This document shows positions 31,962 to 42,700 of a stretch of DNA of 64,000 nt, piece after piece. The stretch comes from Vicinamibacterales bacterium. Lineage in GTDB: Bacteria; Acidobacteriota; Vicinamibacteria; Vicinamibacterales; SCN-69-37. The translations under genes were made by a program, and so were the position numbers. Where the stretch lies: contig JAURFE010000007.1 of NCBI GenBank assembly GCA_030827135.1, forward strand, positions 49,221 to 113,220. Reading direction: 5' to 3'. The stretch's first letter is position 1. Each line of letters begins with the position of its first letter. The notes under the pieces are model-generated. The model did not search any database. It worked only from the letters and a program-made list of their open reading frames with translations, and was not told the origin of the DNA.

Positions 31962-33809
31962 CTATTCGACCGTCACCGACTTCGCGAGATTGCGCGGTTG
32001 GTCCACATCGCAGCCACGGCGGACCGCAATGTGGTACGCCAGCAACTGCAACGGCACGGTCAACAGGACCGGCATCAGAAGCGGATCAGCGTCAGGCACC
32101 GTCAACACCACATCGCGTGCCGAATCCAGGATCTCGTCAAAGGCGTGTGTGTGGGACTGGCTCGTCACCACGATGACCTGTCCCCCGCGGGCTTTTGCCT
32201 CCTGGATGTTGCCAATCATCTTCTCGAGGACGTGGTCGTCTGGTGCGATGGCCACGACGGGGAGATCCTCGTCGATCAGGGCAATTGGCCCGTGCTTCAT
32301 TTCTCCAGCGGGGTACCCTTCCGCGTGGATATACGAAATTTCCTTCAGCTTCAGCGCGCCTTCCAGAGCGATCGGGTAATTGATGCCGCGGCCCAGGTAG
32401 AGGAAATCCCGAGACTGGTGCAGCTTCCTGGCCAATTCTTCGATGGCCGGATCCTCCTTGAGCGCTTCCTCAATCTGTAGCGGCAGTTGTTCAAGACCCT
32501 TGAGGAGCTGAATCGCTCGGGTGTCGTTGAGCACTCCTCTGACCTGGGCGATATGGATGGCCAGGAGCTGCAGGGCGACCAACTGCGCGGTAAACGCCTT
32601 GGTGGACGCGACCCCGATTTCCGGACCGGCGTGGGTGTACACGGTGCCATCTGACTCGCGGGTCGCCATGCTGCCGACCACGTTGCATATGGCGATACTG
32701 CGCGCACCCTTCTGCTTCGCTTCACGCAGGGCCGCAAGCGTGTCTGCGGTTTCCCCAGACTGCGTGATCACGATCGCGAGCGTCCTGGCATCGACGATGG
32801 GGTCTCGATAGCGATATTCGGACCCGTAATCCACTTCCACCGGGACCCGCGCCAGATCCTCGATGAGGAACTTGCCGATGAGCGCCGAGTGCCACGAGGT
32901 GCCGCAGGCGAGGATGACAATGCGGTCAATGTCGCGCAGGGCTTCCTGACTGAGCTTCATCTCGTCGAGGAAGACCTTGCCCGACTCGACAGACGCGCGG
33001 CCAAGGATGGTTTCACGCACAGCCCAGGGCTGCTCGTGAATTTCCTTGAGCATGAAGTGTTTGTAGCCGGCCTTTTCGGCCATGACCGGGTCCCAGTTGA
33101 TGGTTTGGGCCTCACGGACGACGGGGAGACCGTCAAAATCGCAGAACTCGGCGCCCTTGCGCGTCACGACTACCATCTGGCGATCGTCGAGGAACACGAC
33201 CCGTCGAGTGTGTGCGAGGATCGCCGGCACGTCGGAGGCGACGAAGAACTCGCCTTGTCCCAACCCAACGACCACCGGGGGGCCGTTGCGGGCGGCCACG
33301 ATTGTGTCCGGGTCGTCTGCGGAGATCAGCACCAGCGCGAAGAGGCCGCGCAGTTGCGTCAGCGCGCGCCTGACGGCCGCCGCGAGTCCATCGCCCTTCC
33401 ATTCTTCTTCCACCAGGTGGGCCACGACTTCGGTGTCGGTCTCGGTGACAAATTTGTGGCCCCTGGCGATCAGGGCGCGTTTCAGATCGAGATAGTTCTC
33501 GATGATGCCGTTGTGGACGACCACAATGCGGCCCTTGCAGTCCTGGTGGGGGTGGGCGTTTTCTTCTGTAGGCCGGCCATGGGTCGCCCAGCGCGTGTGC
33601 CCGATGCCGTACTCGCCCGTGATCGGCCTGGTGGCGATCACATCCTCGAGTCTTGAGAGCTTCCCGGCGCTCCGTCGGATATTGAGCTCGCCGTTCCTGA
33701 CAACGGCGACGCCGGCGGAGTCGTACCCTCGGTATTCGAGTTTGCGCAGACCTTCGATCAGGACGGGCAGGAGCGGCTGATCGCCGACGTACCCCACAAT
33801 GCCACACAT
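31962..33809 (-). CDS. glmS: Glutamine--fructose-6-phosphate aminotransferase (isomerizing)
   Basis: 615 residues from ATG at 33807-33809, giving [10 protein letters not shown] with the nucleophilic Cys2 of the glutaminase domain. [18 protein letters not shown] is near 74. Two SIS sugar-binding domains follow ([19 protein letters not shown] near 295, [19 protein letters not shown] near 470), and the C-terminal NLAKSVTVE is typical. It makes glucosamine-6-P for peptidoglycan and LPS. Its start is 2 bp from the glmU stop, so the two pathway genes are co-transcribed. No glmS ribozyme is possible in that gap. Confidence 0.97.
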   Translation of the reverse strand: MCGIVGYVGDQPLLPVLIEGLRKLEYRGYDSAGVAVVRNGELNIRRSAGKLSRLEDVIATRPITGEYGIGHTRWATHGRPTEENAHPHQDCKGRIVVVHNGIIENYLDLKRALIARGHKFVTETDTEVVAHLVEEEWKGDGLAAAVRRALTQLRGLFALVLISADDPDTIVAARNGPPVVVGLGQGEFFVASDVPAILAHTRRVVFLDDRQMVVVTRKGAEFCDFDGLPVVREAQTINWDPVMAEKAGYKHFMLKEIHEQPWAVRETILGRASVESGKVFLDEMKLSQEALRDIDRIVILACGTSWHSALIGKFLIEDLARVPVEVDYGSEYRYRDPIVDARTLAIVITQSGETADTLAALREAKQKGARSIAICNVVGSMATRESDGTVYTHAGPEIGVASTKAFTAQLVALQLLAIHIAQVRGVLNDTRAIQLLKGLEQLPLQIEEALKEDPAIEELARKLHQSRDFLYLGRGINYPIALEGALKLKEISYIHAEGYPAGEMKHGPIALIDEDLPVVAIAPDDHVLEKMIGNIQEAKARGGQVIVVTSQSHTHAFDEILDSARDVVLTVPDADPLLMPVLLTVPLQLLAYHIAVRRGCDVDQPRNLAKSVTVE

Positions 33810-33811
33810 AC

Positions 33812-35227
33812 TTATGTCTTTTCTTTCTTTGCCGCGGCCCGGTCGGCCTTCAGTTTCTGCGCCCATCCATCCTTGATGGTCTGATGGCTTCGCGCAATGG
33901 CCAGCGCTCCTGCCGGCACATCGCGTGTGATGGACGATCCGGCGCCGATATAGGCGTCACGTCCGATTGTCACGGGTGCCACCAATTGCGAGTCGCTGCC
34001 GATGAACACGCCGTCCTCAATGACGGTCTTGTGTTTGTTGACGCCATCGTAATTGCAGGTGATGGTGCCGGCTCCGATGTTCGCGCCTTCGCCGATGGTG
34101 GCATCGCCAAGATACGCCAGATGGTTGGCCTTGGAGCCTCGGCCCAGTGACGTCTTCTTGAGTTCCACGAAATTTCCGACACGGGCCGAAGGGCCGACAA
34201 CGGAGTTGGGGCGGATATGGGCCATGGGGCCGACAGCCGCGTGTGAGCCGACGGACGAATCAATAATCACCGAATAGTCCAGCACCACCACGTCGTCATC
34301 CAGCGTGGCATTGGTGAGACGGCTGCCTGCATGCACCCGGCAGCGGCTGCCGATGGCTGTGGTGCCTTCGAGCCGGACGCCGGGACCGAGTGTGGTGTCC
34401 TGGCCGACGGTGACGTCCATTTCGACGTACGCGGTGGCCGGATCTTCGAGAGTCACGCCGCCCACCATCAGGGCGCGATTTTTCCGTTGCCGCATGACTG
34501 CAGAGAGCTCGGCGAGGTCGAGACGGCTGTTCACGCCGCGCAATTCGTCAGCGCTGTCGAGGCGGAGGGTTTCAACACGTTTGTCCTCCTGGCGATACAT
34601 CGCCACAAGGTCCGTGAGGTAATACTCGCCCTGCGCGTTGTCGGTGGCCAGGCGATGGAGGTGATTAAAGAGTGGCGAGAGTGCGAACGTGTAGATCCCG
34701 CTGTTCACCTCGCGGATGGCCTGTTGTTCGGATGAGGCGTCGCGCTGTTCAACGATGCGGGTGATCACCCCCGCTTTGTCGCGCACAATGCGCCCGTAGC
34801 CGTACGGATCGGGAAGTTCCGCGGTGAGCACGGTGGCTGCTGCACGCGCGGAGTGGTGGGCCTCCACGAGACGGGACAAGGTGGACGACTGCAACAGTGG
34901 CACATCGGCGTACAACAGCAGCACCGTGCCCTTTTTGTCCTTCAGCACCGGTTCGGCCTGCAGCAGCGCATGTCCCGTGCCGAGCTGAGGTGCCTGCACC
35001 ACATACTGGAGGTCGGGCCGACTGTGCAGCGCAGCCTTGACCTCGTCGGCACCGTGACCAACAACAAGCACTTTCGACGCCACGTCAAGCTGGTCCACGG
35101 TTCGCAGGACGTGTTCAATCAGCGGAAGGCCCGCGAGATGGTGCAGCACCTTTGGGATCGCAGATTTCATGCGCGTTCCCTTCCCGGCTGCGAGGATGAC
35201 TACGTGAAGGTCGCCTGTGTCGCTCAT
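33812..35227 (-). CDS. glmU: Bifunctional N-acetylglucosamine-1-P uridyltransferase/glucosamine-1-P acetyltransferase
   Basis: 471 residues. The N-terminal pyrophosphorylase has [19 protein letters not shown] near 11-29 and YADVPLLQ near 107. The C-terminal left-handed β-helix (about 255-455) shows hexapeptide repeats, [20 protein letters not shown] near 375 and the acetyl-CoA site region [17 protein letters not shown]. It completes UDP-GlcNAc synthesis directly downstream of GlmS chemistry. The start overlaps the rsmI stop (ATGA). Confidence 0.97.
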   Translation of the reverse strand: MSDTGDLHVVILAAGKGTRMKSAIPKVLHHLAGLPLIEHVLRTVDQLDVASKVLVVGHGADEVKAALHSRPDLQYVVQAPQLGTGHALLQAEPVLKDKKGTVLLLYADVPLLQSSTLSRLVEAHHSARAAATVLTAELPDPYGYGRIVRDKAGVITRIVEQRDASSEQQAIREVNSGIYTFALSPLFNHLHRLATDNAQGEYYLTDLVAMYRQEDKRVETLRLDSADELRGVNSRLDLAELSAVMRQRKNRALMVGGVTLEDPATAYVEMDVTVGQDTTLGPGVRLEGTTAIGSRCRVHAGSRLTNATLDDDVVVLDYSVIIDSSVGSHAAVGPMAHIRPNSVVGPSARVGNFVELKKTSLGRGSKANHLAYLGDATIGEGANIGAGTITCNYDGVNKHKTVIEDGVFIGSDSQLVAPVTIGRDAYIGAGSSITRDVPAGALAIARSHQTIKDGWAQKLKADRAAAKKEKT

Positions 35228-36078
35228 ACGTCTTCCTGATTATCCTGTGCGCGCTTCAACAGGATGCGCCCCTTCTTGAGGAGCTTCCGTGTGCGCGTGG
35301 GGCTCACCTTGAAATGCGCGGCCACCATCGCGGTCACTGCTTCCTCGGGAAGCCCAGTCGAATTTGTTATTTGACCAAACAAGACCGCAAGCTTGGTCTC
35401 GTCTGGGTCTGTGTCGTCGACCGTATCTGGGGAGCCAACGACAACTACGAACTCACCAAGGTCCTTTATGGGTTGATCTTTATTCCATTCAACCAACTCT
35501 TCGTTTATTTTTGTTATTTCTCGACATAAAACAACAGGTGATTTGACCAAATATTTTGATAAATCATCCATTGTTCTAACTATGCGATGAGGCGCCTCGT
35601 AAAAGACGGCAGTCCGTTTGCTTGATACGAGGTCTTCAAACCAACGATCGCGTTGCTGGCCTGACGCCGGAGGAAATCCGAGGAACAGAAACTGGTCTGC
35701 GGGCAAGCCCGCGGCCGACAGGGCGGCCGCGATCGCATTCGCTCCTGGAATTGGCACTACCCGGATGCCGGCAGCCCTGACCAGGCGCACAAGATCCGCT
35801 CCGGGGTCCGCGATTCCCGGCGTTCCGGCGTCTGACACCAGGGCAATGTTCTCGCCGGCTTCGAGGCGTGAGATAAGGCGATCGGCTTCCCTGGTCTCGT
35901 TATGCTCACGCAGGCTGACCATTGGCTTCTGTATCTCGTAGTGTGCAAGCAATTTGGAGGTTCGGCGCGTGTCTTCGGCGGCAATGAGGTCGACCTCTCG
36001 GAGGGTCCGCACCCCCCGGAAGGAGAAATCCTCGAGGTTGCCGATTGGCGTCGCGACGACAAAGAGGGTGCCTGGCAC
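35224..36078 (-). CDS. rsmI: 16S rRNA (cytidine1402-2'-O)-methyltransferase
   Basis: About 284 residues. The open frame extends to 36261 but the family begins at PGTLFVVATPIGNLEDF, so I choose GTG at 36076-36078, which lies past a possible -10 (TATAGA); no ATG is available there. SAM/tetrapyrrole-methylase motifs include AAEDTRRTSKLLAHY near 40, VSDAGTPGIADPG near 78, and PIPGANAIAAALSAAGL near 105. The C-terminal HTH-like tail is present. Part of the gene (35450-35600) is strikingly AT-rich relative to everything around it, though its protein is family-like. Confidence 0.88.
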   Translation of the reverse strand: MPGTLFVVATPIGNLEDFSFRGVRTLREVDLIAAEDTRRTSKLLAHYEIQKPMVSLREHNETREADRLISRLEAGENIALVSDAGTPGIADPGADLVRLVRAAGIRVVPIPGANAIAAALSAAGLPADQFLFLGFPPASGQQRDRWFEDLVSSKRTAVFYEAPHRIVRTMDDLSKYLVKSPVVLCREITKINEELVEWNKDQPIKDLGEFVVVVGSPDTVDDTDPDETKLAVLFGQITNSTGLPEEAVTAMVAAHFKVSPTRTRKLLKKGRILLKRAQDNQEDV

Positions 36079-36131
36079 AGGGAAGCCTGAGGCAAGTGTA
36101 TCTATAATCAGGGGTTGTCTGAGGAGACCAA

Positions 36132-36443
36132 ATGCCTCTCTACGAGTATCAGTGTGACGCGTGTGGCGGACGGATTGAGCGGATTCGCAAGTTCTCGGAC
36201 CCGCCGCTGGAGGATCCGTGCCCGACGTGTGGTGGGCATCTGACAAAGATGATTTCCTCACCCGCCATCCAGTTCAAGGGCGCTGGGTGGTACGTAAACG
36301 ACTACGCCAAGTCCGGCTCGTCGGCGACCGGCACGTCGAAGACCGCCAAGGGCGAGGCTGCCGAAAAGGGTACAACCACGGACAGCAAGGCCGAGACAAA
36401 AGCCGAGACAAAGACCGAGACGAAGCCCGCAGGCAAGGAATAG
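36132..36443 (+). CDS. FmdB-family zinc-ribbon protein
   Basis: 103 residues with GAGGAG 7 nt upstream. The zinc ribbon uses MPLYEYQCDACGGRIE and DPCPTCGGHLTKM (two CxxC pairs), then ISSPAIQFKGAGWYVNDYA. The last 45 residues are a low-complexity Lys/Glu/Thr tail with repeated KAETK units (36386-36425 at DNA level). FmdB-type proteins are putative regulators or ribosome-related small proteins; function is unsettled. It is divergent from rsmI and 9 bp upstream of serS, so likely co-transcribed with it. Confidence 0.85.
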   Translation: MPLYEYQCDACGGRIERIRKFSDPPLEDPCPTCGGHLTKMISSPAIQFKGAGWYVNDYAKSGSSATGTSKTAKGEAAEKGTTTDSKAETKAETKTETKPAGKE

Positions 36444-36452
36444 GATCTCCTC

Positions 36453-37736
36453 ATGTTGGATCCGGTGTTCGTCCGCGAAAACCCAGACCTGGTTGAAGCG
36501 CGCCTGCGCTCGCGCGGAATGGACCCGTCCACTGATCTCGCGTCGCTCGCCGCGCTCGAAGCCGCACGCCGGCGCGTGTTGCCGGAAGTAGAGGGACTCA
36601 AACGCGACCAGAACATGGCCGGCGAGTCCGTTGCCCGCGCCAAGAAGGCCGGCGAAGATCCCAGCGCGATCTTTGCTGAAAACAAGGCCCGAGGAGCGCG
36701 CATCAAGGCCCTTGAGGTTGAACTCGCCGAGATCGATGCGAAACGCGATGCGCTGCTCCTGACGTTCCCCAATCTGCCGCACGAGAGTGTCCCCGCTGGT
36801 GCCTCTCCCTCCGACAACGTTGAGGTGAGACGCTGGGGCACGCCGCCGACGTTTACGTTCACGCCGAAGCCGCATTGGGACCTCGGTGCCGCGCTCGGCA
36901 TCCTCGACTTTGAACGCGCCACACGTATGGCCGGCGCCCGCTTCGCCGTGTTGATGGGGGCCGGGGCACAGCTCTCGCGCGCGCTGATCAACTTCATGCT
37001 CGAGGTGCATGCCACCGACCACGGCTACACGGAAGTGGAGCCGCCGTTCATGGTGAACCGTGACGCACTGACCGGTACAGGGCAGCTCCCGAAGTTTGAA
37101 CAGGATTTGTTCAAGATTGCCGGTGACTGGGACCTCTTTCTGATTCCCACCGCCGAGGTTCCAGTCACGAATCTGCATCGCGAAGAGATCCTTGATGGTC
37201 GTCTGCTCCCGCTCAAGTACACCGCCTACACGCCGTGTTTCCGCAGCGAAGCCGGTTCGTATGGCGCTGATGTGCGCGGCCTGATCCGGCAGCATCAGTT
37301 CGACAAGGTGGAACTGGTCAAATTCACCACGCCCGAGCAGTCCTACGACGAGCTCGAGAAACTCACGCGCGACGCCGAGGCGATTCTTGAGCGTCTCGGT
37401 CTGCCGTACCGCCGCATGCTGCTCTGCACGGGCGACATGGGGTTCGGTGCCTCCAAGACCTTCGACATAGAGGTGTGGCTCCCAAGCCAGAACTCCTTCC
37501 GGGAAATCTCTTCCTGCTCAAACACGGAGAGCTTCCAGGCGCGCCGCGCGCAGATTCGCTACCGCGCTGAGGGCACCGGCAAGGCGCAACTGGTCCACAC
37601 GCTCAACGGCTCAGGCCTCGCCGTGGGTCGCACACTGATCGCGATTCTTGAAAACTACCAACAGGAAGACGGCTCCGTTGTCGTCCCCGAAGCCCTGCGG
37701 CCCTACATGCGTGGGCGCGACGTCATCCGCGCCTGA
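36453..37736 (+). CDS. serS: Seryl-tRNA synthetase
   Basis: 427 residues. The N-terminal antiparallel coiled coil (about 30-105) contacts the long variable arm of tRNA-Ser. Class-II motifs follow: [16 protein letters not shown] near 207, motif 2 [12 protein letters not shown] near 258, and motif 3 [24 protein letters not shown] end near 385. It charges the two serine tRNAs encoded in this window as well as the others. It is followed by a repeat cluster rather than an ordinary terminator. Confidence 0.96.
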   Translation: MLDPVFVRENPDLVEARLRSRGMDPSTDLASLAALEAARRRVLPEVEGLKRDQNMAGESVARAKKAGEDPSAIFAENKARGARIKALEVELAEIDAKRDALLLTFPNLPHESVPAGASPSDNVEVRRWGTPPTFTFTPKPHWDLGAALGILDFERATRMAGARFAVLMGAGAQLSRALINFMLEVHATDHGYTEVEPPFMVNRDALTGTGQLPKFEQDLFKIAGDWDLFLIPTAEVPVTNLHREEILDGRLLPLKYTAYTPCFRSEAGSYGADVRGLIRQHQFDKVELVKFTTPEQSYDELEKLTRDAEAILERLGLPYRRMLLCTGDMGFGASKTFDIEVWLPSQNSFREISSCSNTESFQARRAQIRYRAEGTGKAQLVHTLNGSGLAVGRTLIAILENYQQEDGSVVVPEALRPYMRGRDVIRA

Positions 37737-37915
37737 CGACGCAGGGCGCGGTGCCCAACTACATAGGGCGCCCAACTACGTAGGGCGCGCAACTACGTAG
37801 GGCGCGCTGGGTTTGAGCGCGCCGCCTCGGCCCGCTCAGGTTCAGCGGGCCCTCCAAACTGGCCCGCTCAAGTTCAGCGGGCCCTCCAAACTGGCCCGCT
37901 CAAGTTCAGCGGGCC
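37737..37915. repeat. Tandem repeat and hairpin cluster between serS and PQQ-propeller gene
   Basis: Three 17-bp units CAACTACrTAGGGCGCs lie end to end at 37756-37806. A GGCGCGCT...AGCGCGCC hairpin follows at 37801-37823. Then come nearly three copies of a 32-bp unit at 37829-37860, 37861-37892 and 37893-37917, each folding as GGCCCGCT-(CArGTTC)-AGCGGGCC. The last copy supplies the stop codon of the convergent leftward gene (37916-37918). The consecutive stems probably terminate both converging transcripts. Confidence 0.8.
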
Positions 37916-39370
37916 CTACTTCCTCAGATCGAACATCGCCATCTCTTTGAGGTTACGGACAAGCAGCCGTCCGTCGGAGAAAGCAGGGTGGTTCCAGGTC
38001 TTGCCGTCGAGGATGGGGAAGCGTGCGAGTTCATCGTGTTTGTCCGGCGTCGCCCGCACGAGTGCCATGTCGCCGTCTTCGGTCAGCACGATGATGTGGC
38101 CGCTGGCGAGCGCGATCTGGCCGTAGCCGTAGCGTCCACCCTTCCACTGCAGCGTGCCGTCTGACACACGGACGCAGGCGAGGATGCTCTCATCGAGTCC
38201 GTAGATGTATCCGTCGAGATACACGGAACTCGTGAACTGATTCTTCATCCGGTTGTTCTTCCAGATCTGGCGCGCAGTGCCAGTCGCACCGTTCACGTCC
38301 ACTTCGATGACTGCGGCACCGTGGTCATAGGCTGACGACATGAACACCCGGTTCTCACCGATCACCAGCGGCTGCGCCGCATTCACGTCATACATCGTCT
38401 CCCACGGGAATTCCCAGAGGGGCGCGCCCTTTGTGGTCTCGAGTCCGACGATGCGGTTGGCGGTCACGAGCAGAATTTGTCTGACACCGTCGAGTGTGAC
38501 GAGCATGGGTGATGAGTACGCAGCGCGATCGTTCAGGGACGACCAGAGCCGGGCACCCGTCCGGTGGTCATACGCCATCACCGAGTTGCCGCCCGATCCT
38601 CCGGGAACAGTGACCACCGCGTTGTCGACGATGAGTGGGGAGGTCGACATGCCCCACTGGATGTTGGATGCGCCGGCGTCCGTGAGGATGTTGGTGCGCC
38701 AGATGGTGGCGCCGGAGACTGCGTCGAGACTGCGAAGTTCCCCTGTGGCGCCCTGCGCGTAGAGGCGGCCATCGAAGTACGTCGGCGTTGCCCTGGGGCC
38801 GTCACCGCCCATGAATTCCTTGAACTCCGCGTTCCACTTGCTGGTCCAGATTTCCCGACCAGTGGCCACGTCGTAGGCACCGACCACTTCCTGCGGCCCC
38901 CGCTGCTCGATGGTAAACGCGACATCTCGATCACCCAGGCGGACCGTCACAAATGACGCGTACCCCCCGCCCACAGGCTGTTTCCAGACTGGCGTGAGCT
39001 GCCGATTGGGCCAGTCGGTCTTGATTGCACGCGCGGTGTAGTGTCCGTCCCATCGCGGGCCGCGGAAGAAACCCCAGTCAGCGGCCATGCTGATGGCTGG
39101 AGCTGCGGGTGGGGCGCCGATCGTGGGCACAGCCTCCGGAGTCGGAGTCGAAGTCGGCGCGATCGGGGCGGGCGCCAGCTCTGCGGCCTGCGCGGCCCGA
39201 TGGCGATCCACCTCCGCCGCCTGATGATCCCGGGTTGTGACAAAAGCCAGCGTGGGTGTGCCGCCGCCGAGGATCACCACCCGGAGCCCAAAGAACTGGT
39301 AGAGGATGGCACCAGTCAAGCCGAGGACCGCAACACCAATGGCGCCGTAGCGCAGAATCCGCCTGAACAT
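37916..39370 (-). CDS. Membrane-anchored PQQ-like β-propeller protein
   Basis: 484 residues from ATG at 39368-39370. The N-terminus has one membrane segment (GAIGVAVLGLTGAILYQFF), then an Ala/Pro/Thr-rich linker to about 110. The rest is an eight-bladed-type PQQ-like propeller (repeats such as GAYDVATGREIWTSKW, SLDAVSGATIWRTN, MAYDHRTGARLWSSL). The opening ADWGFFRGPRWDGHY is the pattern of outer-membrane or periplasmic quinoprotein-like proteins in Acidobacteriota and Planctomycetes. No cytochrome or dehydrogenase active site is apparent, so it may be a binding or scaffold protein rather than an alcohol dehydrogenase. Confidence 0.8.
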   Translation of the reverse strand: MFRRILRYGAIGVAVLGLTGAILYQFFGLRVVILGGGTPTLAFVTTRDHQAAEVDRHRAAQAAELAPAPIAPTSTPTPEAVPTIGAPPAAPAISMAADWGFFRGPRWDGHYTARAIKTDWPNRQLTPVWKQPVGGGYASFVTVRLGDRDVAFTIEQRGPQEVVGAYDVATGREIWTSKWNAEFKEFMGGDGPRATPTYFDGRLYAQGATGELRSLDAVSGATIWRTNILTDAGASNIQWGMSTSPLIVDNAVVTVPGGSGGNSVMAYDHRTGARLWSSLNDRAAYSSPMLVTLDGVRQILLVTANRIVGLETTKGAPLWEFPWETMYDVNAAQPLVIGENRVFMSSAYDHGAAVIEVDVNGATGTARQIWKNNRMKNQFTSSVYLDGYIYGLDESILACVRVSDGTLQWKGGRYGYGQIALASGHIIVLTEDGDMALVRATPDKHDELARFPILDGKTWNHPAFSDGRLLVRNLKEMAMFDLRK

Positions 39371-39408
39371 GGCATCCAGCCTACACCGGCGGTAAACTGG
39401 TCTCTCGC

Positions 39409-39498
<90 letters not shown>

Positions 39499-39717
39499 GC
39501 CTTCGCTGAGCGCTCGCTTCGCTCGCAGCTACGGCTGGGCTTCGCCCAGCCCTCGCGACACGCGAGCGACTGTTCGGCGCAGGCGGACATCACCGCCAAA
39601 CGCTCGCTACGCTCGCGGCTTCGGCTGGCTTCGCCAGCCCCACGCGACACACGCGAGCGGTCTGCGCAGGCTGTCCCGCCGAAGCTGTGAGCGTAGCGAA
39701 CGCTTAGCGGAGGCGGA
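39499..39717. repeat. tRNA-Ser-linked palindromic element, long copy
   Basis: 219 bp filling the whole gap from the tRNA CCA to the stop codon of the convergent tricorn gene. Terminal inverted arms of 32 bp are at 39504-39535 and 39678-39709 (27 of 32 positions pair). Internal hairpins include GGCTGGGC-TTC-GCCCAGCC (39533-39551) and GGCTGGC-TTC-GCCAGCC near 39625. A second arm-like stretch (AACGCTCGCTACGCTCGCGG) near 39599 suggests a partial internal duplication. A shorter copy is at 47874-48001 next to the other tRNA-Ser. Confidence 0.8.
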
Positions 39718-42700
39718 CTACATTCCCCCGCCCTTGCGCACACCCCAGATTGGTGCGGGCGGTTCCTTGCTGAGACGATCGACCGGGTTCGCGGCGAGCA
39801 GTCGCAGGGCCTCCTGAACCGCGCGTTCAAGCTGCGGATCGCGGCCGGCGATGACGTCTTTCGGGAAGTTTTCAACCTCGATGTCCGGTGCGACGCCTTC
39901 GTTTTCGACGGCCCACTTGTTGTCGCGGGTGAAGAAGCCGCCACGCGGTGCAATCATCGACCCGCCATCAATGAACCCAGGTGTATCGGCCGTATGCACG
40001 AGGCCACCCCAGGTCGTCGTCCCCACCAGCGGTCCGATGCCTCGACGCCGGAACATGTAGGGCATCAGGTCGCCACCCGACCCGGCCATTTCATTGATGA
40101 TCATTACCTTCGGCCCCCAGATGCCCGCCGAGGGACTTGTGAACGGATACCGATCGCCGGCGACGTTGTTGAAGTAGCCGTCAAAGTCACGGGCGAGCAC
40201 CTCGATGATGTAGTCGGCCGCGGATCCACCGCCGTTGAAGCGTTCATCCACAACGACGCCGAGTTTGTCCTGCTGCGAGAAGTAGTACCGATTGAAGCTC
40301 TGGTACCCGCCCTGACCGGTGTTCGGCACATAGACGTACGCAAGTTTGCCCCCAGACAGTTCCGACACCTTGCGGCGGTTCTCTTCGACAAACGCCCGGG
40401 TCCGCAGACCCTGTTCGCTGCCAATCGGCACCACAGTGATCTGGCGCGCGCCTTCCATCACCGGCTTGTTGTTGACGGTCAGCTGCGTCTGCCGATTGGC
40501 CGTGCCGTCGAGCAGACGATGGATGTTGTCCGGCGCTACAAGCGGCTGACCATTGATCGCGAGCACGAAGTCGCCCACAGCGACCTCAACGCCAGGTGAC
40601 GCGAGCGGCGCGCGGAGTTCAGGGTTCCAGTTCTCCGTGTCGTAGATCCGCGCGATCTTGTAGCGATTGCTCTCGATCGTGAAGTCTGCGCCAAGCAGGC
40701 CTCCGTCCGCAGCGTTTCCTTCCGTCTCCGGCATCGCACCGCCACGCACATACGAGTGACCCACCGCGAGCTCCGCGCCCATGGTGTCGAGCAGATAGTT
40801 CAGGTCTGACCGGTGATTAACGTGGGGAAGCAGCTGGCCGTACATCTCCTCCATCTGCGTCCAGGCCGATCCATGCATGTTCTGCACGTAAAGATAGTCG
40901 CGCTGCAGCCGCCACCCCTCGCGGAAGATCTGCTTGTACTCCTCCTTCGGATCCAGATGCATCGTCAGCGTCACGTTCAGCCGTCCGGCGCCGGCGGCCG
41001 GCACCGTGCGGTCGGCGTCGACGATGAACAGTGAGGGGCCGGCGGCGGCGCCACCCCCACCCCCACCGCCACGGCCGCCACCAGCGGCTCCGCCGCCGCG
41101 GTAGAGCATCTTGTGCCCGTCAGCTGATACGACGTAGGCCGTGACGCCCGTCAGAAACTGCGTGGCGCGTCGCTCACTGAGCCGATACCGCTGCAGGTTG
41201 GCGCCGTCCAGGTAGTAGACCGTGCCCGCCACACCAGAGCGGAGTTGCGAGTAGGCGCGCTCCGGCACACCAGGCACGGCAATGATGCGGCGGTCGAGAC
41301 CGTCGGCATCAATCTGCACTGTCACCGGTGCGGGACGAGCTCCAGAGCGGCCTTCGCCTCCGCCGGCTGCCTCGGACGTCCTTGCAGTCTCTTCATCACT
41401 CTCAGGGAGCAGCGGCGTGGGATCGCCCTTCTTCAGGATCGCGAAATACAGGCCGTACGTCACCGGCCGGTCATACGACGTCATGTCGAGCCACTGCGAC
41501 GCCAGACCAAAGTCACGCGAGGCCAGGAACCACAGGTACTTGCCGCTGGCATCCCAGGCAGGCCACACGGCCGCCGCCATGGGATCGGTAACCTGATGTG
41601 TCGCTCCGGTCTCGACATTGCTCACGAACACCGCGTGGTACATCGACCGCAGCCGGCTCGCATAGGCGACCCACTTCGAGTCCGGACTCCAGACGGGATT
41701 CAACGTGCGCTGAGGGACCATCCATGGGTCGCTGCCGACCACCTTGGCCGCTCCGGAGGCGACATCAACGACCCACACTTTGAGATCGGTGTCGGTGAAC
41801 AGAATTTTCTTCGAATCGGGCGACCAGGACGGCGTGTAGTAGTGCTTCGGATTGGCGAACTCAATTTCGCGCGGCGGCGTAATGCCGTCCTGTGGTGCGA
41901 TCACGAGCTTGTACTCGCCGGACCTGTCGCTGAAGTACGACACAAAGTTGCCATCGGGTGACCATGCCGGCGCGCGATCTGCGGCGCCGCTCGATCGCGT
42001 GATGTTGCGCACATCACCCTTGTCAGCAGGAATTGTGAAAATCTCTCCGCGCGCCTCGACGACGGCGCGGCGACCGGTGGGGGAGATCGCCATGTTGGTC
42101 ACGCGGCTCGACACGTCCTCCCACTTCGGCATCATCCAGGGGAAGTCGCCGGTGGCAACGATGTCGATGACGCGGGAACGGCCGTTGGATGGGTCGAGCA
42201 GGTGGATGCGTCCGGCCTGTTCAAACACGACGGCACCGCCGCCGGAGTCGATGGACTTCACGTCAAAGTCGGTGAAGCGGGTGACCTGTCGCAGTTGTTT
42301 GTTGCCGGTGTCGAATGCCCACACGTTGCTCACGCTGTCGCGGTCGGAGAGGAAGTAGACGGAGCGTCCGACCCACACCGGATCGGTGTCTTTTGAATTC
42401 GTGAAGGGGGGCGTGACGAGATCGTGCGTCTTGAGATCGACGATCCAGATGGGTTTGTTCTGACCGCCGCGGTAGTTCCGGCGCTCTTCATCCCACGAAC
42501 TGTTCATGCGGTAGGCGATGTGGCTGCCGTCCGCGGAGATCTTGCCCATATAGGCACGGGGAAGGGCCATTGGTGCTTCGATGCCGCCGGTCGCGGGCAC
42601 CGTCCAGAACTTCGGCGCTCCGCTTGGGGCCCAGGTGGCGCGGGCTGAGGCGAACATCACCGAGCGGCCGTCAGGCGTCCAGCCCTGCACGGTGTCCGCG

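Noticed and set aside
33807..33815. glmS ribozyme or riboswitch before glmS
   Set aside because: Only 2 bp separate glmU and glmS; no room for an RNA element.
37756..37917. Possible CRISPR-like array after serS
   Set aside because: Units are directly tandem with no unique spacers, and no cas genes are in the window.
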